Shown: positions 12,037 through 25,000 of the stretch, piece after piece
Position numbering within the stretch: the first letter of the stretch is position 1
How the letters are laid out: every line of letters begins with the position of its first letter
Origin: Tachypleus tridentatus
Taxonomy: Eukaryota > Arthropoda > Merostomata > Xiphosura > Limulidae
Length of the DNA stretch: 64,000 bases
Reading direction: 5' to 3'
Assembly: GCF_004210375.1 (NCBI RefSeq)
Contig: NC_134828.1
Span: 25,102,400 to 25,166,399, forward strand
Made by a program: the position numbers and the translations under genes
The notes under the pieces: model-generated
Database searches by the model: none
The model's input: only the letters and a program-made list of their open reading frames with translations
What the model was told of the DNA's origin: nothing

Positions 12037-12310
12037 GGCCCGGCATGGCCAGGTGGGTTAAGGCACTCAACTCGTAATGTGAGGGTCGCTGGTTCGAATC
12101 CCAGTCACATCAAACATGCTCGCCCTTTCAGCCGTAAGGGCATTATAATGTGACGGTTAATCCAACTATTCATTGGTAAAAGAGTAGCTCAAGAGTTGGC
12201 GGGGAGTGGTGATGAGTAGCTGCCTTCCCTCTAGTCTTACACTGCTAAATTATGGACGGCTAGCACAGATAGCCCTCTAGTAGCTTTGCGCGAAATTAAA
12301 AAAAGCAAAC
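12037..12310 (+). mobile_element. tRNA-headed SINE (family A), full length
   Basis: GGCCCGGCATGGCCAGGTGG head, B box GGTTCGAATCCC, complete body, and an AAAAAAGCAAACAAAT tail. Confidence 0.93.
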
Positions 12311-13544
12311 AAATCTTCAGTAACGTTTTTCTTCTTGCATGTATGTGCGTGTGTGTATTATGAAACAAGTTTTCACGTCTTAATCTTGAAGAGTTAACTT
12401 TAATACCACATGTCATTTTTAATCCAGGAACTTTTCTAACAGCCTTGATCGCTGCAGCCAGTATTTCAAGTCACGCAGATACCACGTGATCCCGCCATCA
12501 CACCTTGTTCAGACTTCAGCCACAGATCTTCTATCGTTTCTCGCCTGTTGCCCAAGATTCTGACGATTAGTCAGATGGTATATAATACACCCTTGTAAGA
12601 AATATCAAGTCCGTTCTCAAGGCTAACCGGTATGCATGATACCCTCCATACAGCCTACACTTAACTTTCATTCCTGGTAAGATTAAACATTACTTTCGTG
12701 GGTGTGGTTGAAGATAAACAATAGTTTCTAAGCACCCTTGTTTGTCCATCAAGCCCCTTGTTAAATTTAAAAATAAAACTGTGACAAGTAAGCGACTAGT
12801 TTTTAAAATTAGTGTCAGTTTTTATATTCACTACGATTTCTATTAATACACTTTAAACATGTGTTTATGTAGTATATCTTCGTTTGTTTTTATGTGTACT
12901 TTATATGGTAATCTTTGAACACAACTATTTTTAATTATATAGACAAACGAAAGGCAGCTAGTTAACAACACCAGCTACTGTCAAATTTTGAGTTACCATA
13001 TGATTATTAAAACATTAAGTTTTGTTAACATGAATGAGGTGTTTTAACCAGTTTAATCTAAAGAAAATCACTGGTGTAATTGTACAATACTACTGGCTAG
13101 ATCATCATTTGGTGATGGCCACAGGCACGTGACAGCATCCTGTATAATTGGTAGATAGCCCACAACCCGTATGTAACTTCGTTTTTCATAAAATATTAAA
13201 ATACCTGAATACTGGACAGGTGAAATGAAACCATCCTGGTTTATTGTCATATGAGTATAAAATATGTGTTTAACTTTAAAAAATGTAACGTGCTTAGGAA
13301 ATACAACTGTACTTTACACGTTAAATATAGGTCAACATTCCGTCTCACCTCAGAGTAAAACTGAATTCTGTTACTATCACAATTTTATTGTTACGGTTTG
13401 ATCTTAATAAAACAAAGCAATCGTTTTCTAGTTCTTAGCTTTAGTTAAGTATATGAAAACTAACAAAACAACCACAACTATGTGACGTCCTGCTTAGTTT
13501 GTGGACAACGTACGAACAATCACATGAATGGCTGATCCACAAAT

Positions 13545-13770
13545 ACACGGTCCCGTCACATTAAACATGCTCGTGGAGACGTTATGATGTTACGGTCAAC
13601 ACCAACTACTGTCAAATGACTCGTTGGTAAAAGGGTAGCCCAAGCGTTGGCGGTGGGTGATGATAACTAGCTGCCTTCCTTCTTGTCTTACGCTGCTAAA
13701 TTAGGAACGGCTAGCGCAGATAGCCCTCGTGTACCTTTGCGCGAAATTTAAAAAACAAACAAACAAATAC
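13545..13770 (+). mobile_element. SINE (family A), damaged 5' end
   Basis: It is recognisable from GGTCCCGTCACATTAAACATG onward. Part of the segment between CATGCTCG and the GACGTTATGATG body is missing. It ends CGCGAAATTTAAAAAACAAA followed by CAAACAAA. Confidence 0.85.
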
Positions 13771-13808
13771 GCGACTACAATATATAAGTTCTACTGTCGT
13801 TACGTAGT

Positions 13809-13936
13809 GCCCCCCGCTAGTACAGCGGTATGTCTCCGGATTTACAAAGCTCAAATTAGGGGTTCGATTCCCCTCGGTGGGCTGAGCAGATAGCCCTTTG
13901 TGGCTTTGCTATAAGGAAAAACACACAAACAAACGT
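13809..13936 (+). mobile_element. short tRNA-headed SINE (family C)
   Basis: Clean copy: CCCCCGCTAGTACAGCGGTA, GGGGTTCGATTCCCCTCGG, GTGGGCTGAGCAGATAGCCC, and an ACACACAAACAAAC tail. It follows the preceding family A copy by only a few dozen bases. Confidence 0.9.
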
Positions 13937-14044
13937 TACGTAGCTAGTGTATCGATGACACGTGCTTTTTTTAAAAAAATATTTTAGAAATAAACTGTAA
14001 CGAAAGGTGTTGAAACGTTTCATATTGTGTATGTAGATGTGCAA

Positions 14045-14288
14045 CTGTTTGTTTTCGAATTTTGGACAATGCTACATGGAGGCTATCTGCGCTAGCCGTC
14101 CCTAATTTAGCAGTATAACACTAGCGGAAAGGAAGCTAGTCATCATCTCTTATCGCCAACTCTTGGGCTGCTATTTTACCAACGAATAGTGGGATTGACC
14201 GTCATATTATAACGCCCACACGGCTGAAAGAGCAAGCATGTTTGTTGTGCCGGATTCGAACCCACGACCTAACCACCTGGCCATATTT
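14045..14288 (-). mobile_element. SINE (family A), head incomplete
   Basis: Reverse copy from TTTGTTTTCGAATTTTGG through GCTAGCCGTCCCTAATTTAG to CGAACCCACGACC and CCACCTGGCCAT. The anticodon-stem part of the head is deleted. Confidence 0.88.
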
Positions 14289-14342
14289 ATATAAGTATAA
14301 TAAAAGTTGGCGACAGAACAAGACAGGTTTTACATCTGCCAT

Positions 14343-14632
14343 TTAAGTTTTATTTTATGGACATTTATTTTAGAGTGATTGCGAAAAGCTACAAGATAAC
14401 AATCTCAACGTATCCCTCCGTAGTTTGAAACTGAAAGACTAGAGGGAAGACTGTTAGTCAAATCTTAAAACTGCTCTAATCTGACCAGATAGTGGGATTT
14501 GGCCGTCACTCTTATAGCGCATACATGGCTCCAAACTGCGAATCACATTATGTGACAACGGGACACAGACCATGATATATCTGATTCACGGTTCGGGAAC
14601 AATAACTGTTATGTCACGCCCAACCAATTATT
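14343..14632 (-). mobile_element. diverged SINE (family B)
   Basis: Reverse copy of a second body type, marked by AGTGGGATTTGGCCGTCACT, CTTATAGCGCATACATGGC and a head ending TGTCACGCCC. Related copies at 33608, 45345 and 54065 share the 'TTTGACCGTCACTCTTATAA' block in place of the family A block. Confidence 0.7.
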
Positions 14633-15433
14633 TTTAACATATTACTATTTAAAATATAGCGAATAATGAAAACGTAATTATAATAACCCGGTTGGGTGTT
14701 TTAAAATGAAGCTACGAAATTAGTTTTCAAAAAGTTATTCTAAAGTAATTGAGATATAGCCTATTACACCAATATACTTTAAAAACCTGTTTTATGCGAC
14801 ATTACGTCCTAATAAGGTTGAAAACACCAACAAATATTTCTCAAGTGCCATACAAAAAATTTGGTAAATCACTTAATATTATTTTAACCTTTAAAAGAAT
14901 ACCCTGAAATGACACTATTTTGGAAGATTCGTTTTTTTGTTTTTGAAAAACACTGCAGTAGTATTCTATCGATTTTTTATATCATAATTTGAATTAATTT
15001 TTCACACGAATAAGGTTTGTACCGTTGTATTTTATTGTTTTTTTTAACGTCATTTTTTAACCATTGTAAACGGAGGTTGATTTGAATATACAGACATACA
15101 CGCATAGAACAGAAATCAGTGACACGTTTCTTAGAGGCAGTGGGCTGATAAATGTATCCTTGTGAGCCTACGAACCATTTTAAAAACTGGTAATTTTAAT
15201 TTGACGGTACCCGAGTTCGTAATTAGAAGTCGTATTAGTATCAGTTTTGTTTTCTGAAGAAACAAGATAAAATATCTAATACTTTAAAACTAGATTCTTT
15301 GTGACTCGTCCAAGTTTTTGATACGATTACTTTTACGTTTAGCATTATTTACGATTGACTTTATTATTAACATAAACCCAACAAAAGCGTAGTTAGTGAA
15401 ACAAACGTATCACTCAAGAGAACTCTAGGTTTT

Positions 15434-15710
15434 TTGTTGTTTGTTTTCCGAATTTCGCGCAAAGCTACACAAGAGTTATCTGCGCTAGCCGTCCCTAATT
15501 TAGCAGTATAAGACGAGAGGGAAGGCAGCTAGTCATCACCACCCACCGCCAACTCTTGGGCTAATCTTTTACCAACGAATAGTGGGATTGACCGTCACAT
15601 AATAACGCCTCCACGGCTGAAAGGGCGAGCATGTTTGGTGTTACGGGGATTCGAACCTGCGACCCTTAGATTACGACTCAAGTGCCTTAACCACCTGACC
15701 ATGCTGGGCA
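15434..15710 (-). mobile_element. SINE (family A), full length
   Basis: Reverse copy: tail TTTGTTGTTTGTTTTCCG, complete body, B box (reverse) GGGATTCGAACC, head ending CACCTGACCATGCTGGGC. Confidence 0.93.
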
Positions 15711-16585
15711 GAACTCTTGGTTAGTACGTTCTTTCTTGGGCAAGCGTTCTGAAACTGCTTTGAATAGTATTATAACCACACCTCTGTGAAACTTTTCTAT
15801 TATTATTACTAATTCATGATTATATAAGGAAACTTTCCTTCCTCAACATGACAAGACACTTAAATAAAGTATGTTGTCTCTGTACGCTAGTTAACAGAAG
15901 CTGACAAGTGGGCACCGTGACTCACTTAAGAACATAATATTCTTTCCAGGTAAGTGAAGTGTGAATTATATAACCGATGCTAATAACCGTCGGTACTTGG
16001 AGAAACTCCTTAATTACAGAAGTGAGGAAAAACAAGACAATAGTACCTTTTACAAACGCATCACTTATAAACTAGACAAATTTAGCATTACCAGTTTCAC
16101 TTCCACTTGTGTCTGTCGCTGTTCTGTGTCATACAACTTAATTTATTTTGTTATACAAACCATGAGCTACACTAAACTTAACTCTAATTTTCAGCATGTT
16201 ATTTTAAAAAACTTATATAAAACTTATAAATATTTCAAACCTTATCGTGACGAGTCTATTTCAGTTCATGAAGTTTTTCAATAATTCCTTTAGTTAATAA
16301 TTCAAGTCTTACTGTTTTTCACTGATGCCTTTAGTTAATAATACAAGTCTTGTTATTGGTTTCGTTTTTAAAAAGAACTTAGTAAACTAAGAAATTATCA
16401 AATGTTGTATACATGTCAGTATAACAGTGAAATGAAATCAGAGAAGCACAAACTTGTACAAAACAAAAGAACATCAATAGCTTAATATTTAGGTATTATG
16501 ATAACCAAATGTTTACATGATGTGATAGGTTCTGAAAACGTTATGTAGAGAATAAACTAAATAAATATTAATGTAAAAAAATACT

Positions 16586-16732
16586 AACTTTTACCAACGA
16601 ATAGTGGGATTGATCATCATGTTATAACGCCCCCATTATTGAAAGGACGAGCATGTTTGGTGTGACGGGGATTCAAACGTGCGACCCTCAGATTACGAGC
16701 CAAACACCCTAACCACCTGGCCTTATCAGGCC
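16586..16732 (-). mobile_element. SINE (family A), truncated
   Basis: Only the head half is present, from CCAACGAATAGTGGGATTGA to CCTAACCACCTGGCC. The distal third and the tail are absent. Confidence 0.85.
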
Positions 16733-16979
16733 TACGTGGCACTGAGGTGTTTAAATTGGGATGCATCTTTCTGTAGGCATCATCAGCTTGTAAAGAACCA
16801 CAACAATTGGTTTTGTTTTTTGTCATGAAGCAATTTAGTTGCATCTCCAAGGACAGTTAGAGATATTACAAATAATTAGGTGAAACATCTACTTAATCTG
16901 CAAGATTGTAATTTTCTCTCTTTACGCTTCAAGTTCAGAAGTTCTTCATTGGGCGAGTAAAACGTATTTCCTTTTGTGT

Positions 16980-17250
16980 GGGCCCGGCGTGGCCAGGTGG
17001 TTAAAGCACTCGACTCGTAATCTGAAGGTCGCGAGTTTGAATTCCCTCACACCAAACATGCTCGCCATTTCAGCCGTGAAGACGTTATAATGTGACGGTC
17101 AATCCCACTATTCCTTGGTAAAAGAGTTTGCGGTGGATAGTAATGACTAGCTGTCTTCCCTCTAGTCTTACACTGCTAAATTAGAGACGACTAGCGCAGA
17201 TAGCCCTAGTGTAGCTTTGCGCGATATTCAAAACAAATCAAACTAACCAG
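16980..17250 (+). mobile_element. SINE (family A), full length with small deletion
   Basis: Head GGGCCCGGCGTGGCCAGGTG, body complete except for loss of the GTAGCCCAAGAG block, tail CAAAACAAATCAAAC. Confidence 0.9.
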
Positions 17251-17524
17251 CAATGATAGAAATCCAATAAAGGGTACAAAATCGAGTGCTTACACCAAAT
17301 ACCTCACAATGTCTCAACTTCAAACAAACTAAAACCCTCTAATCTACCATTTCACCATTTATCAGATGTTAACATAGATTTTGCGAGAACATTTTGAAAC
17401 AAACCTCCAAAGTAGCATACTTTCCAGATTATATATAAATTACTCAAAGATTAAAAAATGTTTACAATATTTTTTATTTACATTTTCCTTCTTAATACCA
17501 TCTAATGCAAACATGAAGTAAACA

Positions 17525-17720
17525 ACCGGGTTAGAGACACAAGGGTCCGCGCGTAGTAGCCATTAACTGTTGGTCAGAGGTGGGGCAAACAGTCAGCCAA
17601 CAAGACGTAATCTTAAACAAAGATCAGGATTAGTTGTCACTTCTACAATGCACCCACAGCTGAAAATGAGAATCACGAGCTCGAACCGTGAACTTTAAGA
17701 TAAGCAGTTTAGCTTGGTAT
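17525..17720 (-). mobile_element. possible very old SINE relic (family B)
   Basis: Weak resemblance to the reverse body and head: CAATGCACCCACAGCTGAAA, then GAGCTCGAACC. Only the B-box-like part and the CACCCACAGC block are convincing. Confidence 0.4.
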
Positions 17721-20167
17721 TTCAGAAATATAAAGGTTGTATGTGTATTGAGTTCTAAATGAATTTTTCTTTACCACACAAAAAGTTCGTTTTTTTTTTC
17801 ATTTAAATTTTAATTCAACAAAAAACAGCGAATTGTAGATGTTATCTGTAATCCACCCTTAACAAAGACAGTATCTTTAATTTTTAATTATATTAACACA
17901 ACACGTCAGTTGTTAAAGTATTAATATGTTCTGCATTTCACAAACTTTTATTTTTGCCCTAAATTTCGTTCATTTCTCTTCAATATAAAATTAGAGAATA
18001 GCTACCTACTGATATAGTGAGAACATGAAAAAACATAATGAGCTAAAGATATAATGCAATAACCTAGCACAATATCAACAGTTAAACTTACACGTACAGG
18101 TTTCGGAAACAAAATCGTAACATGTAACGTTATCTACATGATTATTACTAGAACAACAAAAGACGTGATACATTGCATATTAGTACTCGTACTCAATACA
18201 CTTCGATTCCATATTAACACAATCTTTTACTAATTACATTGTACTAAATACAAAATGGTAAATAAAATTTACACATACACTTAACAATATTATTATATTG
18301 TGTACATCATTTATAGCAGCATATGACAGTGCAGTACGGACAATGGGACACATATGTATGTATACAACATTGGCAAACGAGAGAACCACTTTTGGACGTG
18401 CCAAACAATAATAAATTATTTTGGGCAGCTGTCACTTAGTTAATGGCTTTTCTGATTATTCTGATGGAAACGTCAGATTTCTTCCCAAATGCAGATACTG
18501 ATTTAAACTTGATCATGCCAAACGAAAGAAAAAGGCTCGTGCCGATGATCTTTTAAGGGCAAATCGTGGAAATTTTAAATAGTTATGACACTGTTTTAGT
18601 TCTCCGCGCTGCAAGTTAGTTCTTCAACGTAACATCACGAAGATTAGTTTTACTCTAGTAATAAACACAGGACAAAAGGCTACAATGTTAGCCATGCTTC
18701 TCCAGACCAGACTCCGAAACTTAAAATATAACCATATTCTGAGTAGTCATGTATATTATTTCTTTTCTAACCCGTTTTTAGCCCAAAGTGTTTATTGTTA
18801 CACTGTATATCTATGTTGTAAAAAATACTTTAAAGTATTTTTATAATTCATATTTTTACTTGAATTTTCGAATACAAAATAATTATGGGTTGATGGTGTG
18901 GGGAAATAATTTAAAGATTAATCTGAAAAATTAATGTTGGCTGTTTTCAATTCCACATACAAGTAGTCAGTCTGCTGTAAAATTATGACTAGAAAAAAAC
19001 TAAAGTCCAGCCTTAGGAAAAAAAAGGGTCTAGTAACATTTATATATAATCAACTTAATAAATAACGGCTTGTATTACTGATCTTAAGAAATATGGTATT
19101 TGCATACTTTAAAACACCACCATGAGTTTCATGTAGTTTACACGTGATAATCAGGTATTTGTGGTTTTTCGGGGCCCATAAGGGTATGTAATATAGTCTA
19201 AGGAAGTCACAACACACTTAAACAACCCCAACAGGTCTCTACGAAAAGTCACATCGGCTCTGGATACGACAGATGTAGCGTGGTTGGTATTATATTATAC
19301 TTTGTTTCCTCCTCTCATGGATTCTTGGAGATATCACACACGACGCATAACATTAAGTTTTAAAACTGAGAAAAAAGAAATTTAAAGTGCTTTCTTCACC
19401 TTACGAAACGAATACACGAAAAATAAATAAATAGACGTGCGAGTTATTTGGGAGTCAAATATATGTTATATCAAACACCAATGTTCCTTTGAGGCATATA
19501 TTACCATCATCCAATACATGATGGCACTACATGCTTGTCTTCAAAAGCTGCATCTGAAACACTCGGTACAAAGACCCTAATTATTTCCTTTGTACCCTTA
19601 AACTCTTGAAACCTGTAGGAAGCTCCTATTGTAACGGTAAAAAGCGATTATTGTAAGGAGTCCAAATATAGGAATCGGTAACATAAAATCATCATCAACT
19701 GTGTGATGCGAGCAATTTATAAAGTTGACTTCTAAATAAACCAGTACTTAATATAGATACCTTAGTACATTGTTCTCCATTATTGATTCATTATTTGGGA
19801 AACCTAGCCGTTTCGAACCGTAGGTTACTCCACTTAAATGTATTTGTTGGATGGGGGGGTCAGAGTACCTAAAGCCATGGGAAGAAGGACCACACCAAGG
19901 AGTAACCTAATGTAATTTTGTTTTATGTGCTCTATTCAGATTCACTTTTACATACGTCCGCGTAATATCTAAACTTTTCAGTATCTCTTGACTGATTAGA
20001 ACCATATCTTCAGTAAAAATAAACAACTTAGACTGTTTACGACAAAAACATAACCTAATGTATCTAACCAAACAAAAGTTTTTGATGCGTTACCATGTAA
20101 AAAGATAAACATGACTCTGGGATAGCAACTGAGACAAAGTAGGACTTTTGGCATGAATTGGTTGTTT

Positions 20168-20268
20168 TGCTGTTAAGCACAAAACTGCACAATGGGCTAT
20201 CTTTGTTGTGCCCATGACGAGTTTCGAAACCTGATTTTTAGCGTTATAAACATTACTTACCGCCGAGT
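20168..20268 (-). mobile_element. short tRNA-headed SINE (family D)
   Basis: Reverse copy: TAAGCACAAAACTGCACAAT, GGGCTATCTTTG, TGCCCATGACGAGTTTCG, then the head remnant. Family D resembles family C but has the body GGGCAGAGCACAGATAGCCC followed by TTTGTGCTTAA. Confidence 0.7.
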
Positions 20269-20278
20269 TAGCGTTTAT

Positions 20279-20395
20279 GATTTCTCATAGCAAAGCCACA
20301 TCGGGCTATCTACTAAGCCCACCGAGGGGAATCGAATTCCTGATTATAGCGTTGTAAATCCGTAGACTTTCAGCTGTACTAGTGAGGGGCCCGAG
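20279..20395 (-). mobile_element. short tRNA-headed SINE (family C)
   Basis: Reverse copy: TCATAGCAAAGCCACATCGG, CCACCGAGGGGAATCGAATT, CTGTACTAGTGAGGGGC. It directly follows the family D copy in the same orientation. Confidence 0.85.
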
Positions 20396-20788
20396 CTACC
20401 GAGTTTTGTTTTGTTTGTATGGAACCTATTATACCACTTATAGTCACAAATTATAATTTAGTTATTAATTATTTTTAATAAGCCCAAAGATATACAACGG
20501 GTATCGAAATCCGGTGTCTAGCGTCGTAAGTGCTGTGCCAATAGGGAATTTTTACTTAGAGTAATATACTTAACTTATTTGTGAAAAAGTTTTCTGATAA
20601 GTCACTAGTTCTGTGCATTCATTTTAAATTAAAAATGACTTCAAGCTTTTGTAACGTATTTGTGAATTCACTTCTCATTTCCTGGACTACGTTCAGGTAC
20701 ACTGCTTCCAAATGACTATTGTACAACCGGCCTATGAATATAACAGGAAATGTCGATTCAGTACAGAGTTTGTTTGTTTTTAGTAAAT

Positions 20789-20794
20789 TTTATT
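20789..20794 (-). terminator. possible NSP-gene polyadenylation signal AATAAA
   Basis: TTTATT on the + strand gives AATAAA on the - strand about 760 nt after the stop codon at 21551. It is one candidate among AT-rich sequence and is not decisive. Confidence 0.25.
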
Positions 20795-20949
20795 TATAAA
20801 TGTTACAAAACTCAATCACGACAATTTTGTGTATTTTTGATAATGTTAATACTTGGCTATTTTCTCATATTATGTACATGGCCTCTAAGAATTGTTCGTT
20901 AGTGATTTACCCAAATATTATCAAAATTCTAGGACTTTCAATGGCGGAT

Positions 20950-20996
20950 AGAGCGCAGATAGCCCAATGTGACTTTGTACTAAAGCAAACACACTT
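20950..20996 (+). mobile_element. SINE tail fragment (family C/D)
   Basis: GCGCAGATAGCCCAATGTGA and CTTTGTACTAAAGCAAACAC match the 3' end of the short SINEs; the head is absent. Confidence 0.5.
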
Positions 20997-21550
20997 TTGC
21001 TACGCTAAACGGTGGCTTAGTAGCAAGTCGGAGTTTCCAGCAGTAAAAATCGATACAGACGATGGGCAGAGCATAGATTTATCATAGTTTTAGCTAATGT
21101 TTGCGATATCACTTATTTTGTTGTTTATCTTTGAATAGAAGCAAAAAATGACCCCTTCTAGGTGCTACATGAAAGCCCATGGTTTGTTTGCTGTTTTTAT
21201 ATTGTACGTAAGCGAACGAACAACAAACTATTTTTTTCAGTACAGTGTGACCATAACGACATGGTGTCTACTGATATCTGAACATACTTAGCCACATAAA
21301 TCAGCGAAGTAGTGCAGTTTAGGGCTAAATGAACAACTAGACTGGCGATTCAAATTACATAATTCTACAGCACAGAATTCTCTCTCTCTCAGGAGTGTTT
21401 TTGTTGTTGTTTTTAAATCTAGAAACGAAACAGTTTTAAAAATATATCTGGTATTAACAACAAACTAAGGCCGACTAATCCACACTATCTAGTCAGTTCC
21501 AGCCTGACTTTCTCAACAAAGTTTTTTTGCGAAACGGATGTGAATATTAT

Positions 21551-22090
21551 CTAACTAGGCTCACGATTCTGTGACAGTAGCGTCAGGATCTGTTCGAGTT
21601 TTAAGTACCTGTCTTTTGAAAAGGCTTTTGCCCCTTTACTTCCCCAAAGAAACTTTAAATGAAATTCGGTTCTGAACAAATCCAGCAACTGATCGTCGTA
21701 TTTCACGTTTTCAGTAAGGGTTTCACACTTTTTTTGATACTTATGGAGTTCTTGGACTATCGTTCTACCCGTCTCCAAATGGTTCAGTAACATTTGAAGA
21801 CCATAGTCTGCAGTGGTGTGTTCCCATGGCAATAGTGGACTGAGTACTGGCTCAGCTTCTTTGCTATTGGTTTCGATTTTTTCAGATTTATCAATTTGCT
21901 TTATCATTTCTAGATGGCGCTGCAAAATAGAGATCAAGCAAACCAGATACGGAATGCAAGAGTTTGAAGCTTCGGTTTCAGAATTTATTTCAAGAGATTT
22001 TAAAAGTGGACGCATTTTACTTTCGTAGGTGAAAGCATTCTCTGTAAAGTTTTGACGTACTAATAACCACGTATCCTGTAATCGGGATAC
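21551..22090 (-). CDS. NSP gene exon 9, end of Cdc25-like domain and stop
   Basis: Acceptor TTTTTTCCCTAG, stop TAG at 21551-21553; 179 residues. VSRLQDTW, LRPLLKSLE-like sequence, NHLETGRTI, FRTEFHLKFLWGSKGAK and LEQILTLLSQ match the end of BCAR3/SH2D3C as I remember it. Vertebrate relatives end a few residues later (EL-type tail), so the C-terminus is complete. Confidence 0.95.
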   Translation of the reverse strand, partial: VSRLQDTWLLVRQNFTENAFTYESKMRPLLKSLEINSETEASNSCIPYLVCLISILQRHLEMIKQIDKSEKIETNSKEAEPVLSPLLPWEHTTADYGLQMLLNHLETGRTIVQELHKYQKKCETLTENVKYDDQLLDLFRTEFHLKFLWGSKGAKAFSKDRYLKLEQILTLLSQNREPS

Positions 22091-25000
22091 CTAGGGAAAA
22101 AAGAAAAAGATAGAAATTTATATACAATTTTATATTAGTATATATAATATGCGACAGATGGCGGCACTAAAAACAAAAGCATTTTGTAAAATAATAAGTA
22201 AAATCTTACTATTAAATAACAATTTCACTTCAAAATATTCCGAGTATGAATACTAACATTGCTCAAAAAAACAACAACAACTACAACAACCTTCATAAAA
22301 GAAGTGTGTAAAAGTTTTTGCTTTGAGCTAAAAGTTTCACAATGAGCAGTCTACACTCTCCACCGCGGAGAATTGAACTCTGGATTTTAGTAACACAAGT
22401 TCTTAAACTTACTGCCGCCCAGTGAAACAGTGGTATGTCTGCAGGCTCGCATCACTAAGAACTGGGTTTCAGTACCCGTGGTGGGCAGAACAGAGTGCTT
22501 ATTTCAAAACAGTCACTTAAACTTACCACTAATCCACCGGCGAACAGGCAGGATTAAACTTAATATCATGAATATACTTCTAGTTCTCACGTTTATATTG
22601 TTTGAACACTAAATACAAACTCTCCAGAGGCCACTCGCAAATGTCTTGTAAAGAAATATCCATTCTTTTTTGAAATAATCTAATAATTAGGAAGATTTAC
22701 TTACAATTTACAGGTCGCGGGATCGAAAATCGACGAACATGCTCACCCTTTTTAGACGTAAAGGGAATATGATGTGGTGATGATAGAGAGCAGCCCAAGG
22801 GTTGGTGTTGAACAACTGTCTTTTTCTCTGGCCTATCACTTCAAAATTAAGGGTGACTAGCACTTGTGTGGCTTTGCGCAAAAATCACACACACTCACCT
22901 TTCTGAATTATATTCAAAATTGCTTATAACAAAACTGAACATTTAAATCTAAATATTCACAAGCATTAGGATTGATATCTTTTACAACAACTCCCAATGG
23001 CTCAGCAAAAATTCCGAAAGCTAAATATTTGATTTCTTTATCCACAGTGGGCACAGCACAGACAGTTCATTATGTAGTTTTGCGCTTAACCATAAACAAC
23101 TTTTATAACGTTCACTAAATTCAATTTTTATTTACCTGTTCATTATAATAACTCGTATCAAAGTTATTATTTGAAGATCCAGCTAGCTTCAGATTAAAGA
23201 TAAACAGAAAATAAACATTTATTACAACTGATTTTTCTGTTTACGCTGTAGTTCTAAATTAGTGGTCATACACTTTATATACTTTGTATAGCTTTATTAC
23301 TTTCTCTACATGTTTGTTATCGTTGACGGCCTGGCATAAGGGCGTTCAGCTAGTAACTTGCTGGTAGCGGGTTCGAATCCCAGATCCACTAAATAAGTTC
23401 GCCCTTTCAGCCGTGGAGGCGTTATAATATTGCGGTCGATCCCACTATTCGTTGGTAAAAGTGTAGCCCAAACGTTTGTACCGCGGTGGGTGGTGATGAC
23501 TTGCTGCCTTCCCTTTAGCCTTTTCACTGCTAAATTAGGGACAAGCTCATGCAGAAAGCCCTTGTGTAATTTACGCGAATTTCCAAACAAACCAAACCAT
23601 TTCTCCGGTCTTGGCTGGTGCTCCATCAGTTGTCACACCAATTTCGTGAAATCCAATGAAACACTACTACACAGTCGTACTGTCTCCTCGAATTGAGCAC
23701 ACCCAGTTGTCTGTCCCTTCACGGAACCCATGCCGATTAGTTCCTCTGCGATATAAAACGATGACGACACACCACGAACAAATACTAGTACCTTTGCTGT
23801 TGAACAGATGTCATTCGACTCGTCTGCTGCCAAAGAGAAGTAGACAAAGTTGGCTGCTTTGTTTGTAAGCTGCCTTGTCACGTCTGCTGAGAGGTGTGAA
23901 ATTCTTCGTTGAACTGTCATACGATTCAAAGCCACCATCTGTAGCTTGCGAACTGCTTCCGGACACAATGCAGTAATCATACATTGTTTGACAAAATCAC
24001 CATCACTGACCTCACATGCTGCACCTAAATCTGCTGATTGCTTTGAGAAAACGTTCTGCTGGTGATTCAGCGACCGCCGCAGAGATTCAATTGTTCGTTC
24101 ATCACCGACAACGTTTGGAAATCTTTATGCTTCGACTCATAATGACGCTTTATATTGGATACCTTCGCCACTGCTACTGTTGAATGACACAGCAGACAAA
24201 TCACGTTCTTCTGTTGTTGAACAAAACAGTATTGCGCAGTCCAATCATCATGAAACTGCCGGTTTTCGTCGTCAACTTTTTTTTTACGATTAGCTGCCAT
24301 TTTTGTTACGAAATAATATCAAAATAGGGCTCGTAAGTAAATCTCGAAGAACAATTGAAACGCGTGAGATTTCGTAATTACGGAAATATTACGTCATTGC
24401 GCCAATGATTAAATGCCTATGCATTTACGAGATTCGCTTATTAAATTTTCTTTATCGCTCAACACAAATATGGAACCATCCAGTATCTAATCTAATGCAT
24501 ATTCTTCTGTAGCGCTTAACCTTCGCGCGGGCGCGAACTCTCTGTTTGACTTTCCCATTGGACATCGCGGGCCACTCGGCGACTCGTTGCGGGCCGGACT
24601 TTGAGCACCACTGTGACTAGAGGGTAGCCCACAGAGATTATACTTCCGCCACGCAGCGTTAAGTATATTCGCTTTTCAAAAAAAAACAACACGAAAATGT
24701 GCCCGTATGCCCGTCGTTACCAACGGACAAGGGTCATTTCTGGAAGAACAATGAGACATAATACTTTAAATATGTCAACAAAGTTTCATCAAAATCATAT
24801 TGCTTTTGACTGAGTTACAGCGTAAGAACATTGCAAAAAATCGCCTTCTTCCTAAGAGATAGGAACAAATTTCTTTGGATATTCGTGACCTTGCCCCTCC
24901 AAAAACTAACTACTTCTAAGCTGCATCATGGTCCAAATGTATGCTAACTTTCATCGAAAGCCATTAAGTCGTTTTGAAGAAAGCTTGCTGGGAAATACAG

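Larger units (their letters stand above)
10967..21550. other. convergent intergenic region, no gene recognised
   Basis: It separates the 3' ends of SYCP3 and the NSP gene. It is dominated by SINEs of several families, listed individually. Between 17,700 and 20,160 I see only AT-rich sequence. The open frame at 15961-16284 is low complexity and shows no family resemblance. Confidence 0.6.

Noticed and set aside
15961-16284. 107-codon + strand open frame between the genes
   Set aside because: Low complexity, Lys/Tyr/Asn-rich and AT-driven; no similarity or splice support.
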